The notes: generated by a model not told the origin, from the sequence alone. A stretch of 14,571 nucleotides of DNA from Deltaproteobacteria bacterium (GCA_016935935.1 JAFGPZ010000155.1:1-14571), one strand, 5' to 3'; counted from the stretch's first letter, positions 1-7,515 are shown. A program made the numbers and translations.

Positions 1-322
1 CTCATCCACATTTATCTTCAGTTTTCAAAGAACAAAATGACAAAATACTTTATAAAGTCCTGTTTTTCAGGGGGGACTAATTAGTAAAATAAATATCCTT
101 GATATCGATCTATGAATAATTTCTTTTTCGTGCATCATCCCCTCCTTTCCCCATATAACGTTTAAAAATAACACTATTTAACAGCATTATTCCAGGTTTA
201 TTTGAATAACTTGGAGAGTCGAAGCAGGCATTCTTATGTCTGTCAGGGTCGGCAGGAGGCTTTGCGCCAAAAATTTATTTTCTCTATACTAACACAAACC
301 TTCCAATGAAAGGCAAAATATG
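1..322. other. Left-edge non-coding, AT-rich region
   Basis: No convincing gene is visible on either strand. The stretch is AT-rich with scattered stops. It holds a possible minus-strand mini-ORF (67-138, listed separately). Around 236-292 there is an 18-codon plus-strand ORF that shares the 12-mer AGGGTCGGCAGG (245-256) with the 3' end of yciO (1002-1013). I see no rho-independent terminator for an upstream gene. Confidence 0.5.
67..138 (-). CDS. Possible minus-strand mini-ORF or gene remnant (23 codons)
   Basis: On the minus strand a very strong Shine-Dalgarno run (AAAGGAGGGG) sits just before two consecutive ATG codons at 138-136 and 135-133. The reading frame gives 23 residues and stops at 69-67, immediately after a run of six C. 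If one C of that run were absent, the frame would continue about 18 more codons, so this may be the start of a decayed or frame-slipped gene rather than a real peptide. There is no homology I recognise. A good ribosome site in a non-coding stretch is the only real evidence. Confidence 0.18.
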   Translation of the reverse strand: MMHEKEIIHRSISRIFILLISPP

Positions 323-351
323 TTGACAGTATTTTAGAAAAAGCATATAAA
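323..351 (+). promoter_or_regulatory. Sigma70 promoter for yciO-rng
   Basis: A perfect -35 box TTGACA (323-328) is followed by exactly 17 bases and a -10 box TATAAA (346-351, five of six consensus bases). Transcription would begin near 358, leaving a leader of about 70 bases before the yciO start. It is the best promoter match in the window and fits strong constitutive expression of a housekeeping unit. Confidence 0.65.
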
Positions 352-428
352 TTACAACTTTAGCAAGATAAATTAATTGTTTAGATATGAGTTAACTGTT
401 ACCTTTCCGCCGAGGAGTCAAGATTGAA

Positions 429-1037
429 ATGTTGCTGAACATTAACAGTGAAAATCCTCAGTTGCGGCTGATTACAAAGGCTGTTCAGGTACTGAATGAT
501 GGGGGAATGATTATCTGCCCTACCGACACTGCCTATGGCATGGGATGTGATCTTTTTAACAGGAGGGGAATTGAAAAGATTTATGAGATCAAGCAGAGGA
601 GTAAAAAACAGCCATTCAGCATCGTGTGTGCAGACCTGAGCGATATCAGTAACTACGCAGTAGTTTCTAACTATGCGTATAAGATAATGAAGCGGCTTTT
701 ACCGGGTCCATATACCTTTGTACTAGAGGCATCCAGGCTTGTTCCAAAGATCCTTATGCCGAAAAGGAAGACGGTAGGGATCAGAGTTCCCGACAACCGG
801 ATTTGTCTTACCCTTGTCAGAGAATTTGGCCGTCCGATTATCAGTACCAGTGTGACGACAGAACAAGGAGATATAATGGTGGATCCACTAGAGATGGAAA
901 AAAAATTAAATCGTCACGTTGATTTATTCATTGATGGGGGTATAATCACTACGGAATTATCGAGCGTTGTAAGTCTTGTGGATGACGTTCCCGAGGTTAT
1001 AAGGGTCGGCAGGGGAGATGTGAGTGCCTTTCAATAA
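429..1037 (+). CDS. yciO: YciO-type YrdC/Sua5-family protein (putative threonylcarbamoyl-AMP synthase)
   Basis: This 202-residue protein carries the YrdC/Sua5 fold. That family condenses threonine, bicarbonate and ATP into threonylcarbamoyl-AMP, the first step of t6A modification on ANN-decoding tRNAs. Visible motifs are the ATP/threonine-site entry PTDTAYGMGCD (31-41), the basic stretch IKQRSKKQP (54-62), LPGPYTFVLE (91-100), the IGIRVP-like segment VGIRVPDN (116-123), and the ISTS strand (138-141). A C-terminal SSVVSL...VIRVGRG segment closes the domain. The N-terminus (NPQLRLITKAV) and overall pattern resemble E. coli YciO more than TsaC, and there is no long Sua5 C-terminal domain. YciO's physiological role is less certain than that of TsaC, so the tRNA role is inferred. 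A GAGGAG ribosome site (412-417) precedes the ATG. The stop lies 17 bases before rng, so the two are probably co-transcribed. Confidence 0.9.
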   Translation: MLLNINSENPQLRLITKAVQVLNDGGMIICPTDTAYGMGCDLFNRRGIEKIYEIKQRSKKQPFSIVCADLSDISNYAVVSNYAYKIMKRLLPGPYTFVLEASRLVPKILMPKRKTVGIRVPDNRICLTLVREFGRPIISTSVTTEQGDIMVDPLEMEKKLNRHVDLFIDGGIITTELSSVVSLVDDVPEVIRVGRGDVSAFQ

Positions 1038-1054
1038 AGGAAGAGGGTGTTGTT

Positions 1055-2854
1055 GTGTCTAAGAAGATGCTTATAAATACAATAGATGAGGAAGAGAGCC
1101 GAATGGCCATTGTGGAAGATGGCCGGCTGAAGGAATATGACATAAAAATGTCGGTCAAAGAGCCGACAACGGGAAACATCTATAAAGGAATAGTAAAAAA
1201 GGTGGAACGGGGCCTGCGGGCTGCCTTTGTAGATTACGGCGGAAAGAAGAATGGCTTTCTTCCTCTCCACGATGTCAGCCCTGAATATATGGATGAAAAA
1301 AGCGGCAAGCTCTCTGTGGGTCAGGAAATCCTGGTGAAGGTTTTGAGGGAAGAAAAGGGCAATAAAGGTGCTATGCTGACCACATATATATCCCTCCCCG
1401 GCCGCTATATTGTTCTTATGCCCAACAAGGCCAGTACCGGAATATCTCGTAAGATAGAAGACGAGAATGATCGAAAAAGACTGAAGGAGTTGATGGGACA
1501 GCTAATCAAGGAGGAGGGCACAGGCTTTATTATCCGAACGGCGGGTATGAACCGGACAAAACAGGAGTTGATCCGTGACTATCAGATGCTCATGAGGTTG
1601 TTTAGAGACTTGAAAAAGAAGGCTGACAAGGTTTCCGCACCGGCACTCATCTATCGCGAGAGTGATTTCGCAGTCAAGGCATTCAGGGATTACTATACAT
1701 CGGATATTGATGAGATACTTGTCGATAATGTAGATACATACAGGAAAATGAGGGAATACTGCAGGACTGTTTCTCCGAGGCATGTAAAGATGATAAAACC
1801 CTATAAAGATGAAACCCCAATATTTGACCAGTATGAAATAGAAGATCAGATAAAGGCCATATATCAGGAACGGGTGAATTTAAAATCGGGGGCTTACCTT
1901 ATTATAAGCCCAACAGAGGCAATGACCACAATAGATGTAAATTCGGGGCGCGCATCAAATAGACGTGATGTGGAGGAGACGGCCTACAGGACCAACCTGG
2001 AGGCGGCAAAGGAAATAGCACGGCAACTCCGATTGAGGGACCTTGGGGGTCTCATCGTGATCGATTTTATCGATATGAGGGAGCAGAGGCATATTGCGGA
2101 GATAGAAAAGACATTCAAGAATGCTCTCAGTGTGGACAGGTCAAGAATACAGCTTGCAAAGATATCGAAGTTTGGAATGCTTGAACTTTCCCGTCAAAAG
2201 AAGCAGTCAACGATACAGGAAATAAGTTATGCCCTCTGTCCTCACTGCCGGGGCAGTGGAATGAGACCATCGATAGAGTACATGGCTCTTAATACCTACC
2301 GCAGGATCAAATCGGAAGCGGTAAAGGGGACCTCTGCCTCGATAAGGATAGTTCTTCCCGATGGGGTTAGTAATTATCTGGTTAATCAAAAGAGGAAGGA
2401 ATTGAGCAACCTCGAAACTCTCTATGATATATCAATACATATTTCAGGAAAATCCGATATGGTCTGGGGTGAATCTCAATTTGAGATTGTCAAGAAGGCG
2501 GAGGACATATCGAACAATATAAAGACGGAAGTCGAAACTTTACCTGGAGTTGAGGAACATAAACCCGCCGAGAAGGTATCCTCCAGAGGGAATGAGAAAC
2601 AGCGGTCCGCAGAGACAGTATCTTCCACAGGTACTGAAAAGCAACAGCCTGCCGAGAAGGTATCTTTCCGAGGAGCTGAAACACCGAGGCGGAGGAGACC
2701 GAGACCATATAGACGAAGAAGAGAAGTTCAGAAGGATGTGGGGGAACAGGAAGTAAAGCCTTCAGAGACCGAAGAAAAGGGGACAGAGGAAGTTCATTCT
2801 TCAAAACTCATGAAGAGCGTTATAAATAAAGTGTACGGCCTCTTTAAAACCTGA
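1055..2854 (+). CDS. rng: Ribonuclease E/G family endoribonuclease
   Basis: This single-strand-specific endoribonuclease processes rRNA and decays mRNA in the cytoplasm. An S1 RNA-binding domain spans about residues 35-125 (GIVKKVERGLRAAFVDYG). The catalytic DNase-I-like region carries the two metal-binding aspartates at D294 (in TIDVNSGR) and D337 (in VIDFIDM). These are 43 residues apart, as are D303 and D346 of E. coli RNase E. The zinc-link CPHCRG follows at C395/C398. The catalytic core is complete. After about residue 500 the protein becomes low-complexity: three 14-residue repeats, an arginine cluster near 545-560 (PRRRRPRPYRRRR) and a short acidic tail. At 599 residues it is longer than typical RNase G but lacks the large RNase E scaffold, so it is an RNase G-like core with a small RNA- or membrane-binding tail. 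The start is GTG with an AGGAAGAGGG ribosome site (1038-1047). Confidence 0.93.
   Translation: MSKKMLINTIDEEESRMAIVEDGRLKEYDIKMSVKEPTTGNIYKGIVKKVERGLRAAFVDYGGKKNGFLPLHDVSPEYMDEKSGKLSVGQEILVKVLREEKGNKGAMLTTYISLPGRYIVLMPNKASTGISRKIEDENDRKRLKELMGQLIKEEGTGFIIRTAGMNRTKQELIRDYQMLMRLFRDLKKKADKVSAPALIYRESDFAVKAFRDYYTSDIDEILVDNVDTYRKMREYCRTVSPRHVKMIKPYKDETPIFDQYEIEDQIKAIYQERVNLKSGAYLIISPTEAMTTIDVNSGRASNRRDVEETAYRTNLEAAKEIARQLRLRDLGGLIVIDFIDMREQRHIAEIEKTFKNALSVDRSRIQLAKISKFGMLELSRQKKQSTIQEISYALCPHCRGSGMRPSIEYMALNTYRRIKSEAVKGTSASIRIVLPDGVSNYLVNQKRKELSNLETLYDISIHISGKSDMVWGESQFEIVKKAEDISNNIKTEVETLPGVEEHKPAEKVSSRGNEKQRSAETVSSTGTEKQQPAEKVSFRGAETPRRRRPRPYRRRREVQKDVGEQEVKPSETEEKGTEEVHSSKLMKSVINKVYGLFKT
2564..2689 (+). 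repeat. Three in-frame 42-base tandem repeats in the rng tail
   Basis: Units 2564-2605, 2606-2647 and 2648-2689 encode PAEKVSSRGNEKQR, SAETVSSTGTEKQQ and PAEKVSFRGAETPR (residues 504-545). They keep the reading frame and lead straight into the arginine-rich patch. The pattern is typical of a length-variable disordered linker. Confidence 0.8.
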
Positions 2855-3133
2855 GGACAGTCTACACTTCTTCGATTTTTTGTATGGGTTTATTGCTGTC
2901 TTATAGATTTTTCCATAGCGGAACATGTCGATGAGAATGGGAGACACACAACTTTCATAATCTTCATCTTTGTTTGGTACTGGATTGGTTTCCCCCGGTA
3001 CCCGTTTGGAAACAAAGTCAGAATCTCTGTCAAGAGATTTCAGGGATGTTGTTTGAAAGAACGAAACAATAAAACTTTTTCCGTAGACGGGTAGCTTTAT
3101 CTACTGACATCGGCAGACCTTATACGTGTTATG
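2855..3133. other. Convergent intergenic region between rng and proC
   Basis: Both flanking genes end here. The clearest secondary structure is AATCTCT-GTCA-AGAGATT (3022-3039), a 7-bp stem with a 4-base loop. It is AT-rich and has no T-tract on the plus strand, so it is at best a weak terminator or processing site. A smaller GTTT-GG-AAAC palindrome lies at 3004-3013. No gene is supported. Confidence 0.4.
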
Positions 3134-3976
3134 CTATTCTTCGGAAAAATTTCTTGTTATTATTTCCCCCAGTTCCTTAGAACGATTTGTTGCGGCCTCT
3201 ACGGCATTCATAAGTGTCACTCGAAGTCCGCCTTTCTCTAATGTATGAATGCCTGCAATGGCGGTTCCTCCAGGAGAGGTGACTTTGTCCTTTAGTTGGC
3301 CAGGGTGTTGTTGGGTCTCCATCAATAATTTTGCAGAACCTAAAACCGTTTGGGTCGAAAGAAACAGAGCTTCCTGTCTGGAAAGTCCCATCTTGACGCC
3401 GGCATCAGCCAAGGCATCAACAATCAAAAAGATATAGGCGGGACCGCTACCGCTTAACCCAGTAATAGCATCCATGAGGACGTTCTCTTTAATGACGACG
3501 CTTTTCCCTACAGAATCGAATATGGACTTTGCCAGCTTGATGTCATCTTTGAGAACATGATCTCCCGCTGCGATGCCCGTGGCGCTTTCCTTAACAAATG
3601 CTGCTATGTTCGGCATCACTCGAATCAGGCGTAACTCTTTATGAAGACGCGACTCTATTGCGGCAAGCGGGACTCCGGCAGCAATTGAAATGACCAGCTT
3701 TGACATATCCAGGTAACGGGCTGTTTCTGTCAGGACGTTGGCAATGATCTGCGGTTTTACCGCATAGATAACGATATCCGACGCTTTGACTGCTTCCACA
3801 TTGCTGATTGTGGTAGCTATCCCATAGGCTTTGCTTATTAATTCAAGTCTATCCTCACGACAGTCAGTGCAGATAATATTTTCAGGCTTGGTTAATCCGG
3901 AATCAATGAGTCCACTGATAAGGGCTTCACCCATATTCCCGGTTCCGATTATGCTGATTTTCTTGTCATTTAACAT
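3134..3976 (-). CDS. proC: Pyrroline-5-carboxylate reductase
   Basis: This enzyme reduces pyrroline-5-carboxylate to L-proline with NAD(P)H, the last step of proline synthesis, in the cytoplasm. The N-terminal Rossmann motif is GTGNMGEAL (11-19), followed by AVKPQ (72-76), the RVMPN segment (119-123), the ProC signature core SGSGPAYIF (175-183) and VTSPGGTAIAG (232-242). The last normally reads PGGTT, so one threonine is replaced by alanine here. Length (280 residues) is normal. I place the start at the ATG at 3976, giving MLNDKK as in many relatives. A TTG two codons earlier (3982) lies closer to the AAGGAG ribosome site (3993-3988) and is a fair alternative. The gene stands alone on the minus strand, divergent from the liv operon, with its own promoter. 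Its neighbourhood includes proline dehydrogenase and an ornithine-cyclodeaminase-family gene, both acting on the same metabolites. Confidence 0.95.
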   Translation of the reverse strand: MLNDKKISIIGTGNMGEALISGLIDSGLTKPENIICTDCREDRLELISKAYGIATTISNVEAVKASDIVIYAVKPQIIANVLTETARYLDMSKLVISIAAGVPLAAIESRLHKELRLIRVMPNIAAFVKESATGIAAGDHVLKDDIKLAKSIFDSVGKSVVIKENVLMDAITGLSGSGPAYIFLIVDALADAGVKMGLSRQEALFLSTQTVLGSAKLLMETQQHPGQLKDKVTSPGGTAIAGIHTLEKGGLRVTLMNAVEAATNRSKELGEIITRNFSEE

Positions 3977-4078
3977 TTTCAATAATTCTCCTTAACTTGA
4001 GTGCATACATGTAGGGTGTTGATTATGCAAATTCGACCTCTTCCTAGATCTTCAAATCATAAACTTAAAAAACCATTA

Positions 4079-4108
4079 TTTATCTGATCTTTTGGTCAGT
4101 GTTGTCAA
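4079..4108 (-). promoter_or_regulatory. Candidate proC promoter with inverted repeat in its spacer
   Basis: On the minus strand a perfect TTGACA (4108-4103) is followed by 18 bases and GATAAA (4084-4079, four of six -10 bases). The transcript would start near 4072, about 95 bases before proC. The spacer contains the inverted repeat CTGACC-AAAA-GATCAG (4099-4084, with one G-T pair), which is well placed to be an operator. The binding factor is unknown. Confidence 0.45.
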
Positions 4109-4396
4109 GAAAAATTGTGATACAACTACTGTGTCTTTAAACTTACTCCATGAAATCTATGTGCCAGCTAATAGTATTAAACTATGGGGCACTATAGTAG
4201 ACCCTCAAAGAGCTGAATGTAATAGTATCAACAGGTTAAGGATGAACAATCGGTAAAAATACCCTTATTATGTTGCTTTTTGCGAAAATGTGGTGAAAAT
4301 TGGGTTGGATGTCCCTCACCATATTTTGAGGTAATTATTCCATAGACATACAAGACCGTTCATCTTGTGTTCTCATCGCTATGCTACGCTTTATGC
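4109..4396. other. Non-coding spacer upstream of the liv promoter
   Basis: No gene is supported between the divergent proC and liv promoters. The region is AT-rich with stops in all frames. Its main feature is the nested inverted repeat at 4157-4197, listed separately. Confidence 0.5.
4157..4197. repeat. Nested inverted repeat
   Basis: CTATGTGCC (4157-4165) pairs with GGCACTATAG (4188-4197) apart from one bulged T. Inside, ATAGT (4171-4175) pairs with ACTAT (4181-4185) around a 5-base loop. It sits in the spacer between two divergent promoters, so it could be a protein-binding site, a cruciform-forming element or a relic of a small mobile element. No T-tract follows it, so it is not a typical terminator. 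Confidence 0.45.
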
Positions 4397-4423
4397 TTGA
4401 CAAATCATTTAAATGATTATACT
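4397..4423 (+). promoter_or_regulatory. Candidate liv operon promoter overlapping a perfect 16-bp palindrome
   Basis: A perfect TTGACA (4397-4402) is followed by TATACT (4418-4423) at a short 15-base spacing. TACTAC at 4420-4425 gives 17 bases but a poorer -10. The whole spacer is the perfect palindrome AATCATTTAAATGATT (4403-4418). A dimeric repressor bound there would block RNA polymerase directly. The transcript would run about 165 bases before livG. Confidence 0.5.
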
Positions 4424-4429
4424 ACTTCT

Positions 4430-4594
4430 TGCGCCGTAGTTGTACTTGATCTTCAAGCCAGTGGAGTGAAGGAATTTTCAGGATGTGGTGGACTAGCTTT
4501 AGAAGTCCCGTCTGGAAGGGAGTCTTTGATACTGATGCGAAACAGTTAGCTCCTTAAGAAAAAGAGTAAACAATTATGATCTATAGCGGCGAAC
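4430..4594 (+). promoter_or_regulatory. Structured untranslated leader of the liv operon
   Basis: Between the presumed transcription start and livG lie several local hairpins: CTTGA-TCT-TCAAG (4445-4457), GGACT paired with AGTCC (4490-4494 with 4504-4508), and TCCC paired with GGGA (4506-4509 with 4518-4521). The last two share bases, so they cannot form together. No known riboswitch or T-box consensus was recognised. A 60-codon ORF at 4367-4549 overlaps the promoter and looks non-coding. Confidence 0.3.
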
Positions 4595-5359
4595 ATGACA
4601 CAACTCAAACTCGATAAAATCAGCGTTCAGTTCGGCGGGCTACAGGCTCTGTCGGAAATCAGTTTCAACGTCGATCCCGGAGAGATCGTCGGTCTTATCG
4701 GCCCAAACGGTGCCGGCAAAACGACCATATTCAACGTCATCACAGGTGTATACAAAACGTCAAAGGGAGACGTCTTCCTCGGCGATAAAACTATTTTGGG
4801 AAATAGGCCTTATCAGATCCTGACCATGGGCATAGCGAGAACTTTCCAGAATATTCGCTTGTTTTCCAAAATGACGGTTATTGAGAACGCCATGGTAGCG
4901 TTGCATTGCCGGTCGAAAAAGGGTGTTATCGGTGCTATCTTAAGAACGGCGTCCCAGAAAAATGAAGAAAAATATATTCAGAAAAAAGCGCTAGAAGTGT
5001 TGGAGTTGATGGGGGTAGCGCAATACGCGGACGTCGTAGCCGAAAACCTGGCCTATGGTCTTCAACGGAGGCTCGAAATTGCCAGGGCTTTAGCATCTCA
5101 ACCGAAGATACTTCTTCTTGACGAACCAGCTGCAGGGATGAACCCCGCAGAGAGCATGGAGTTGATGAAAGACATCTCGCGGATCAGCGACCTTGGAGTC
5201 AATGTCCTTCTGGTGGAGCACGATATGAAAGTCGTGATGGGTGTTTGTCAGCGGATCGTCTGCATCGACCACGGTGTGAAGATTGCCGAAGGGACGCCCA
5301 AGCAAATCCAAAAGGACCCCAAGGTTATAGAGGCTTATCTGGGCCAGTCGGCCCATTAG
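4595..5359 (+). CDS. livG: Branched-chain amino acid ABC transporter ATP-binding protein LivG
   Basis: This is one of the two cytoplasmic ATPases that drive the LIV-type importer. Walker A is GPNGAGKTT (36-44), the Q-loop lies in RTFQNIRLF (82-90), the signature is LAYGLQRRLEIARAL (152-166), Walker B is ILLLDEP (172-178), and the switch histidine is in VEHDM. The LivG-type signature begins LAYG rather than LSGG, as is usual in this subfamily, and the length (254) is normal. No clear Shine-Dalgarno precedes the ATG. A TGA in the same frame at 4577-4579 and no start codon in between make 4595 the only reasonable start. It is the first gene of the operon, which is unusual because livG normally follows livM. 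livK begins 28 bases downstream. Confidence 0.94.
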   Translation: MTQLKLDKISVQFGGLQALSEISFNVDPGEIVGLIGPNGAGKTTIFNVITGVYKTSKGDVFLGDKTILGNRPYQILTMGIARTFQNIRLFSKMTVIENAMVALHCRSKKGVIGAILRTASQKNEEKYIQKKALEVLELMGVAQYADVVAENLAYGLQRRLEIARALASQPKILLLDEPAAGMNPAESMELMKDISRISDLGVNVLLVEHDMKVVMGVCQRIVCIDHGVKIAEGTPKQIQKDPKVIEAYLGQSAH

Positions 5360-5387
5360 CAACCATTAAATTGTAAGGAGGGAACAA

Positions 5388-6524
5388 ATGAGAAAGAAAG
5401 CTTTTGTATGGATTATTGCCGGACTTATCCTGGTGCCGTTTCTGATCGGAACAGCTACGGCAAAGACCCTGAATATCGGAACCATGAGCCCCTTGACCGG
5501 CCCGTACGCGGCGGACGGCAACGATATCGCCAATGGTGCGAAGGTTGCTGTGGCGGTGTTCGAGGCGGAAGGTGGCATTCCGGGGTATGATAAAATCGAG
5601 GTGTATCCTCAGGACACGGCGTGCGATCCCCGCCAGGCAGTTGCGGCAGCGAATAAACTGATCAACTTAAAAGTCGTCGGAGTGATCGGCGCCTATTGCT
5701 CTTCTTCCACCATACCTGCTTCAGAAGCGTTGAGTGAGGAGAATATCCCCATGATCACACCGGCCTCCACGAACGAAAAGGTTACCGAGCGCGGTTTACC
5801 CTACATGTTCCGTATGTGCGGACGTGATGATGACCAGTCCAAAATAGCGGGCAAGTTCGTCAAGGAATATCTGAAAGCCTCGACCATTTATATCGTTGAC
5901 GATAAAACCACCTATTCCCAGGGTCTTGCGGAAAATGTTGCCAAGCAGTGTGCGATACTTGGCGTCAAGGTCCTATCCCATGACCACGTCAATCAGGGCG
6001 ATAAGGATTTTTCCGCTGTGCTCACAAACATAAAACACGCCAACCCTGACGTGTTCTACATGAGCCTTCAGAATTCCGCTACTGGAAGCCTGATGGCCAT
6101 CCAGGCCAAACGTTTTGGCTTAAAGTGCAAGATTCTGGCCCAGGACGCCGTGTATCATCCGCAATATATCGAAATTGCAAAGGAAGCGGCCGAAGGCTCT
6201 TACCTGACCTTCGGATATACCGACGAGGCCACGCCATCCTATGCAAAATATATCAATAAATATACGGAAATGTTCGAAAAGCCCGGGGCCTATTCAGGAT
6301 ACGCCTATGACGCCGCATATGTATTGCTGTCGGCCATAAAGAAGGCCAATTCCACCGATCCAGCCAAGATCAAGGCTGAAATGATGAAGATGGATTTCAT
6401 GGGCGCCACCAAGAAAATCAAGTTCATGAAGAACGGCGATTCCGGCTCAAATTACGTGATCTGGACTGTGAAGGACGGAAAATTCAAAACGTACTGGAAC
6501 CCCGACACCGGCAAATTGTTTTAG
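5388..6524 (+). CDS. livK: Branched-chain/polar amino acid ABC transporter substrate-binding protein
   Basis: This periplasmic binding protein (type 1 fold, Leu/Ile/Val-binding family) captures the substrate and delivers it to LivHM. A Sec signal peptide covers residues 1-25: a basic start MRKK, a hydrophobic core, and an ATA cleavage site before KTLNIG. There is no lipobox cysteine, so it should be a soluble periplasmic protein. The family ligand loops are visible: GTMSPLTGPYAADG near 31-44 and the YCSSSTIPAS loop followed by IPMITPASTNEKVTERG. The mature domain is complete to YWNPDTGKLF. A strong AAGGAGGGAAC ribosome site precedes the ATG. The true ligand cannot be read from sequence. This family also binds amides, urea, aromatic compounds and other amino acids, and the neighbouring genes suggest ornithine, proline or relatives. 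Confidence 0.92.
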   Translation: MRKKAFVWIIAGLILVPFLIGTATAKTLNIGTMSPLTGPYAADGNDIANGAKVAVAVFEAEGGIPGYDKIEVYPQDTACDPRQAVAAANKLINLKVVGVIGAYCSSSTIPASEALSEENIPMITPASTNEKVTERGLPYMFRMCGRDDDQSKIAGKFVKEYLKASTIYIVDDKTTYSQGLAENVAKQCAILGVKVLSHDHVNQGDKDFSAVLTNIKHANPDVFYMSLQNSATGSLMAIQAKRFGLKCKILAQDAVYHPQYIEIAKEAAEGSYLTFGYTDEATPSYAKYINKYTEMFEKPGAYSGYAYDAAYVLLSAIKKANSTDPAKIKAEMMKMDFMGATKKIKFMKNGDSGSNYVIWTVKDGKFKTYWNPDTGKLF

Positions 6525-6542
6525 TTCTTGAGGATAATAAAA

Positions 6543-6569
6543 CGAGCCTCGGCTGTTTGCCGGGGCTCG
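6543..6569 (+). terminator. Strong hairpin between livK and livH (attenuator or mRNA-stabilising stem)
   Basis: CGAGCCTCGGC (6543-6553), loop TGTTT, and GCCGGGGCTCG (6559-6569) form an 11-bp GC-rich stem with one T-G pair. Only a short TTT follows (6573-6575), so termination would be partial. Stems placed after the binding-protein gene commonly leave its mRNA more abundant than that of the permease genes. I infer that role here. Confidence 0.65.
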
Positions 6570-6603
6570 GCCTTTACTCTGGCTATACCATGTAAGGATG
6601 GAT

Positions 6604-7515
6604 ATGGAATTCTTTATACAGCAGTTGATCAACGGGTTGACTCTGGGTGGCATCTACGCCCTTATCGCCCTTGGGTACACAATGGTTTACGGAATCATCC
6701 AACTTATTAATTTTGCCCACGGGGAATTTTTCGCTGCCGGCGGCTACATGGGCGTGGTTCTGTTGAGTTTTCTAGCGGCGAACGGATATCTGGAGACCCA
6801 TCCCTGGCTGTGTCTCGGCGGCTCCATAGCCTTGGCAATGATTTATTGCGCCTGCCTGGCCATGGCGGTTGAAAAGGTGGCCTACAAGCCGCTTCGTTAC
6901 GCCTCGCGGTTGGCTGTCCTCCTCAGTGCCCTGGGCATGTCCATTTTTTTACAGAACGGTCTCATGCTCACCCAGGGCGTTTACGATAAACCGTATCCGT
7001 CGGCCTTTGCCGACGGTAGATTCGAATTTGGCTTAATAACGATCAGCTATCTTCAGATCGTCATCGTTGTGATTACTGTCTGCCTTCTCGTCTTTCTGAA
7101 TATACTCGTATTCAAGACCCGTATTGGAAAAGCCATGCGGGCGACGGCTCAAGACAAGGTCATGTCGGCGCTGGTGGGCATCAACAGCAACCGGATCATC
7201 AGCATCACTTTCGCCCTTGGCGCTGGATTGGCTGCCGCAGCAGGTGTCATGGTCGGTCTCTATTACGGATCTGTCCGCTACGACATGGGGTTCGTTCCGG
7301 GGATCAAGGCATTTGCCGCAGCGGTTCTGGGTGGTATCGGCAACATCACCGGAGCCATGATTGGTGGCCTTATCATCGGGATGGTGGAGATCATAGGCGC
7401 CGGATATATCTCAGGCCAATATAAAGATGTATTTGCCTTTATCATTTTGATTTCGGTATTGTATTTCATGCCGACGGGAATCATGGGTGAAAATGTCGAT
7501 GAAACCCGAGTATAA
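6604..7515 (+). CDS. livH: Branched-chain amino acid ABC transporter permease LivH
   Basis: This inner-membrane permease of the LIV-type importer forms the channel with LivM. It has the family opening MEFFIQQLINGLTLGGIYAL, then IALGYTMVYGIIQLINFAHGE, about eight hydrophobic segments, and the cytoplasmic coupling region around GKAMRATAQDKVMSALVGIN that contacts the ATPases. The closing AAAVLGGIGNITGAMIGG block is also typical. I chose the ATG at 6604 because AAGGA (6594-6598) stands at proper distance and MEFF is the common family start. An ATG two codons earlier (6598) overlaps the ribosome site. The length (303) is normal. Its 3' end overlaps the start of livM, which indicates translational coupling. 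Confidence 0.93.
   Translation: MEFFIQQLINGLTLGGIYALIALGYTMVYGIIQLINFAHGEFFAAGGYMGVVLLSFLAANGYLETHPWLCLGGSIALAMIYCACLAMAVEKVAYKPLRYASRLAVLLSALGMSIFLQNGLMLTQGVYDKPYPSAFADGRFEFGLITISYLQIVIVVITVCLLVFLNILVFKTRIGKAMRATAQDKVMSALVGINSNRIISITFALGAGLAAAAGVMVGLYYGSVRYDMGFVPGIKAFAAAVLGGIGNITGAMIGGLIIGMVEIIGAGYISGQYKDVFAFIILISVLYFMPTGIMGENVDETRV

Noticed and set aside
245..256. 12-mer AGGGTCGGCAGG shared with the 3' end of yciO (1002-1013), suggesting a duplicated yciO fragment upstream.
   Set aside because: The similarity does not extend beyond the 12-mer plus one or two residues, so chance is adequate.
200..265. Minus-strand GGCGCAAAGCCTCC (257-270 region) resembling the core of a GEMM-I cyclic-dinucleotide riboswitch.
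   Set aside because: Only about nine core bases match. The upstream GNRA-capped helix and the downstream receptor helix are not recognisable, so a covariance-model search would be needed before calling it.
4367..4549. 60-codon open frame upstream of livG.
   Set aside because: It starts with GTG upstream of the promoter, overlaps the promoter palindrome, has no ribosome site and shows no family resemblance.
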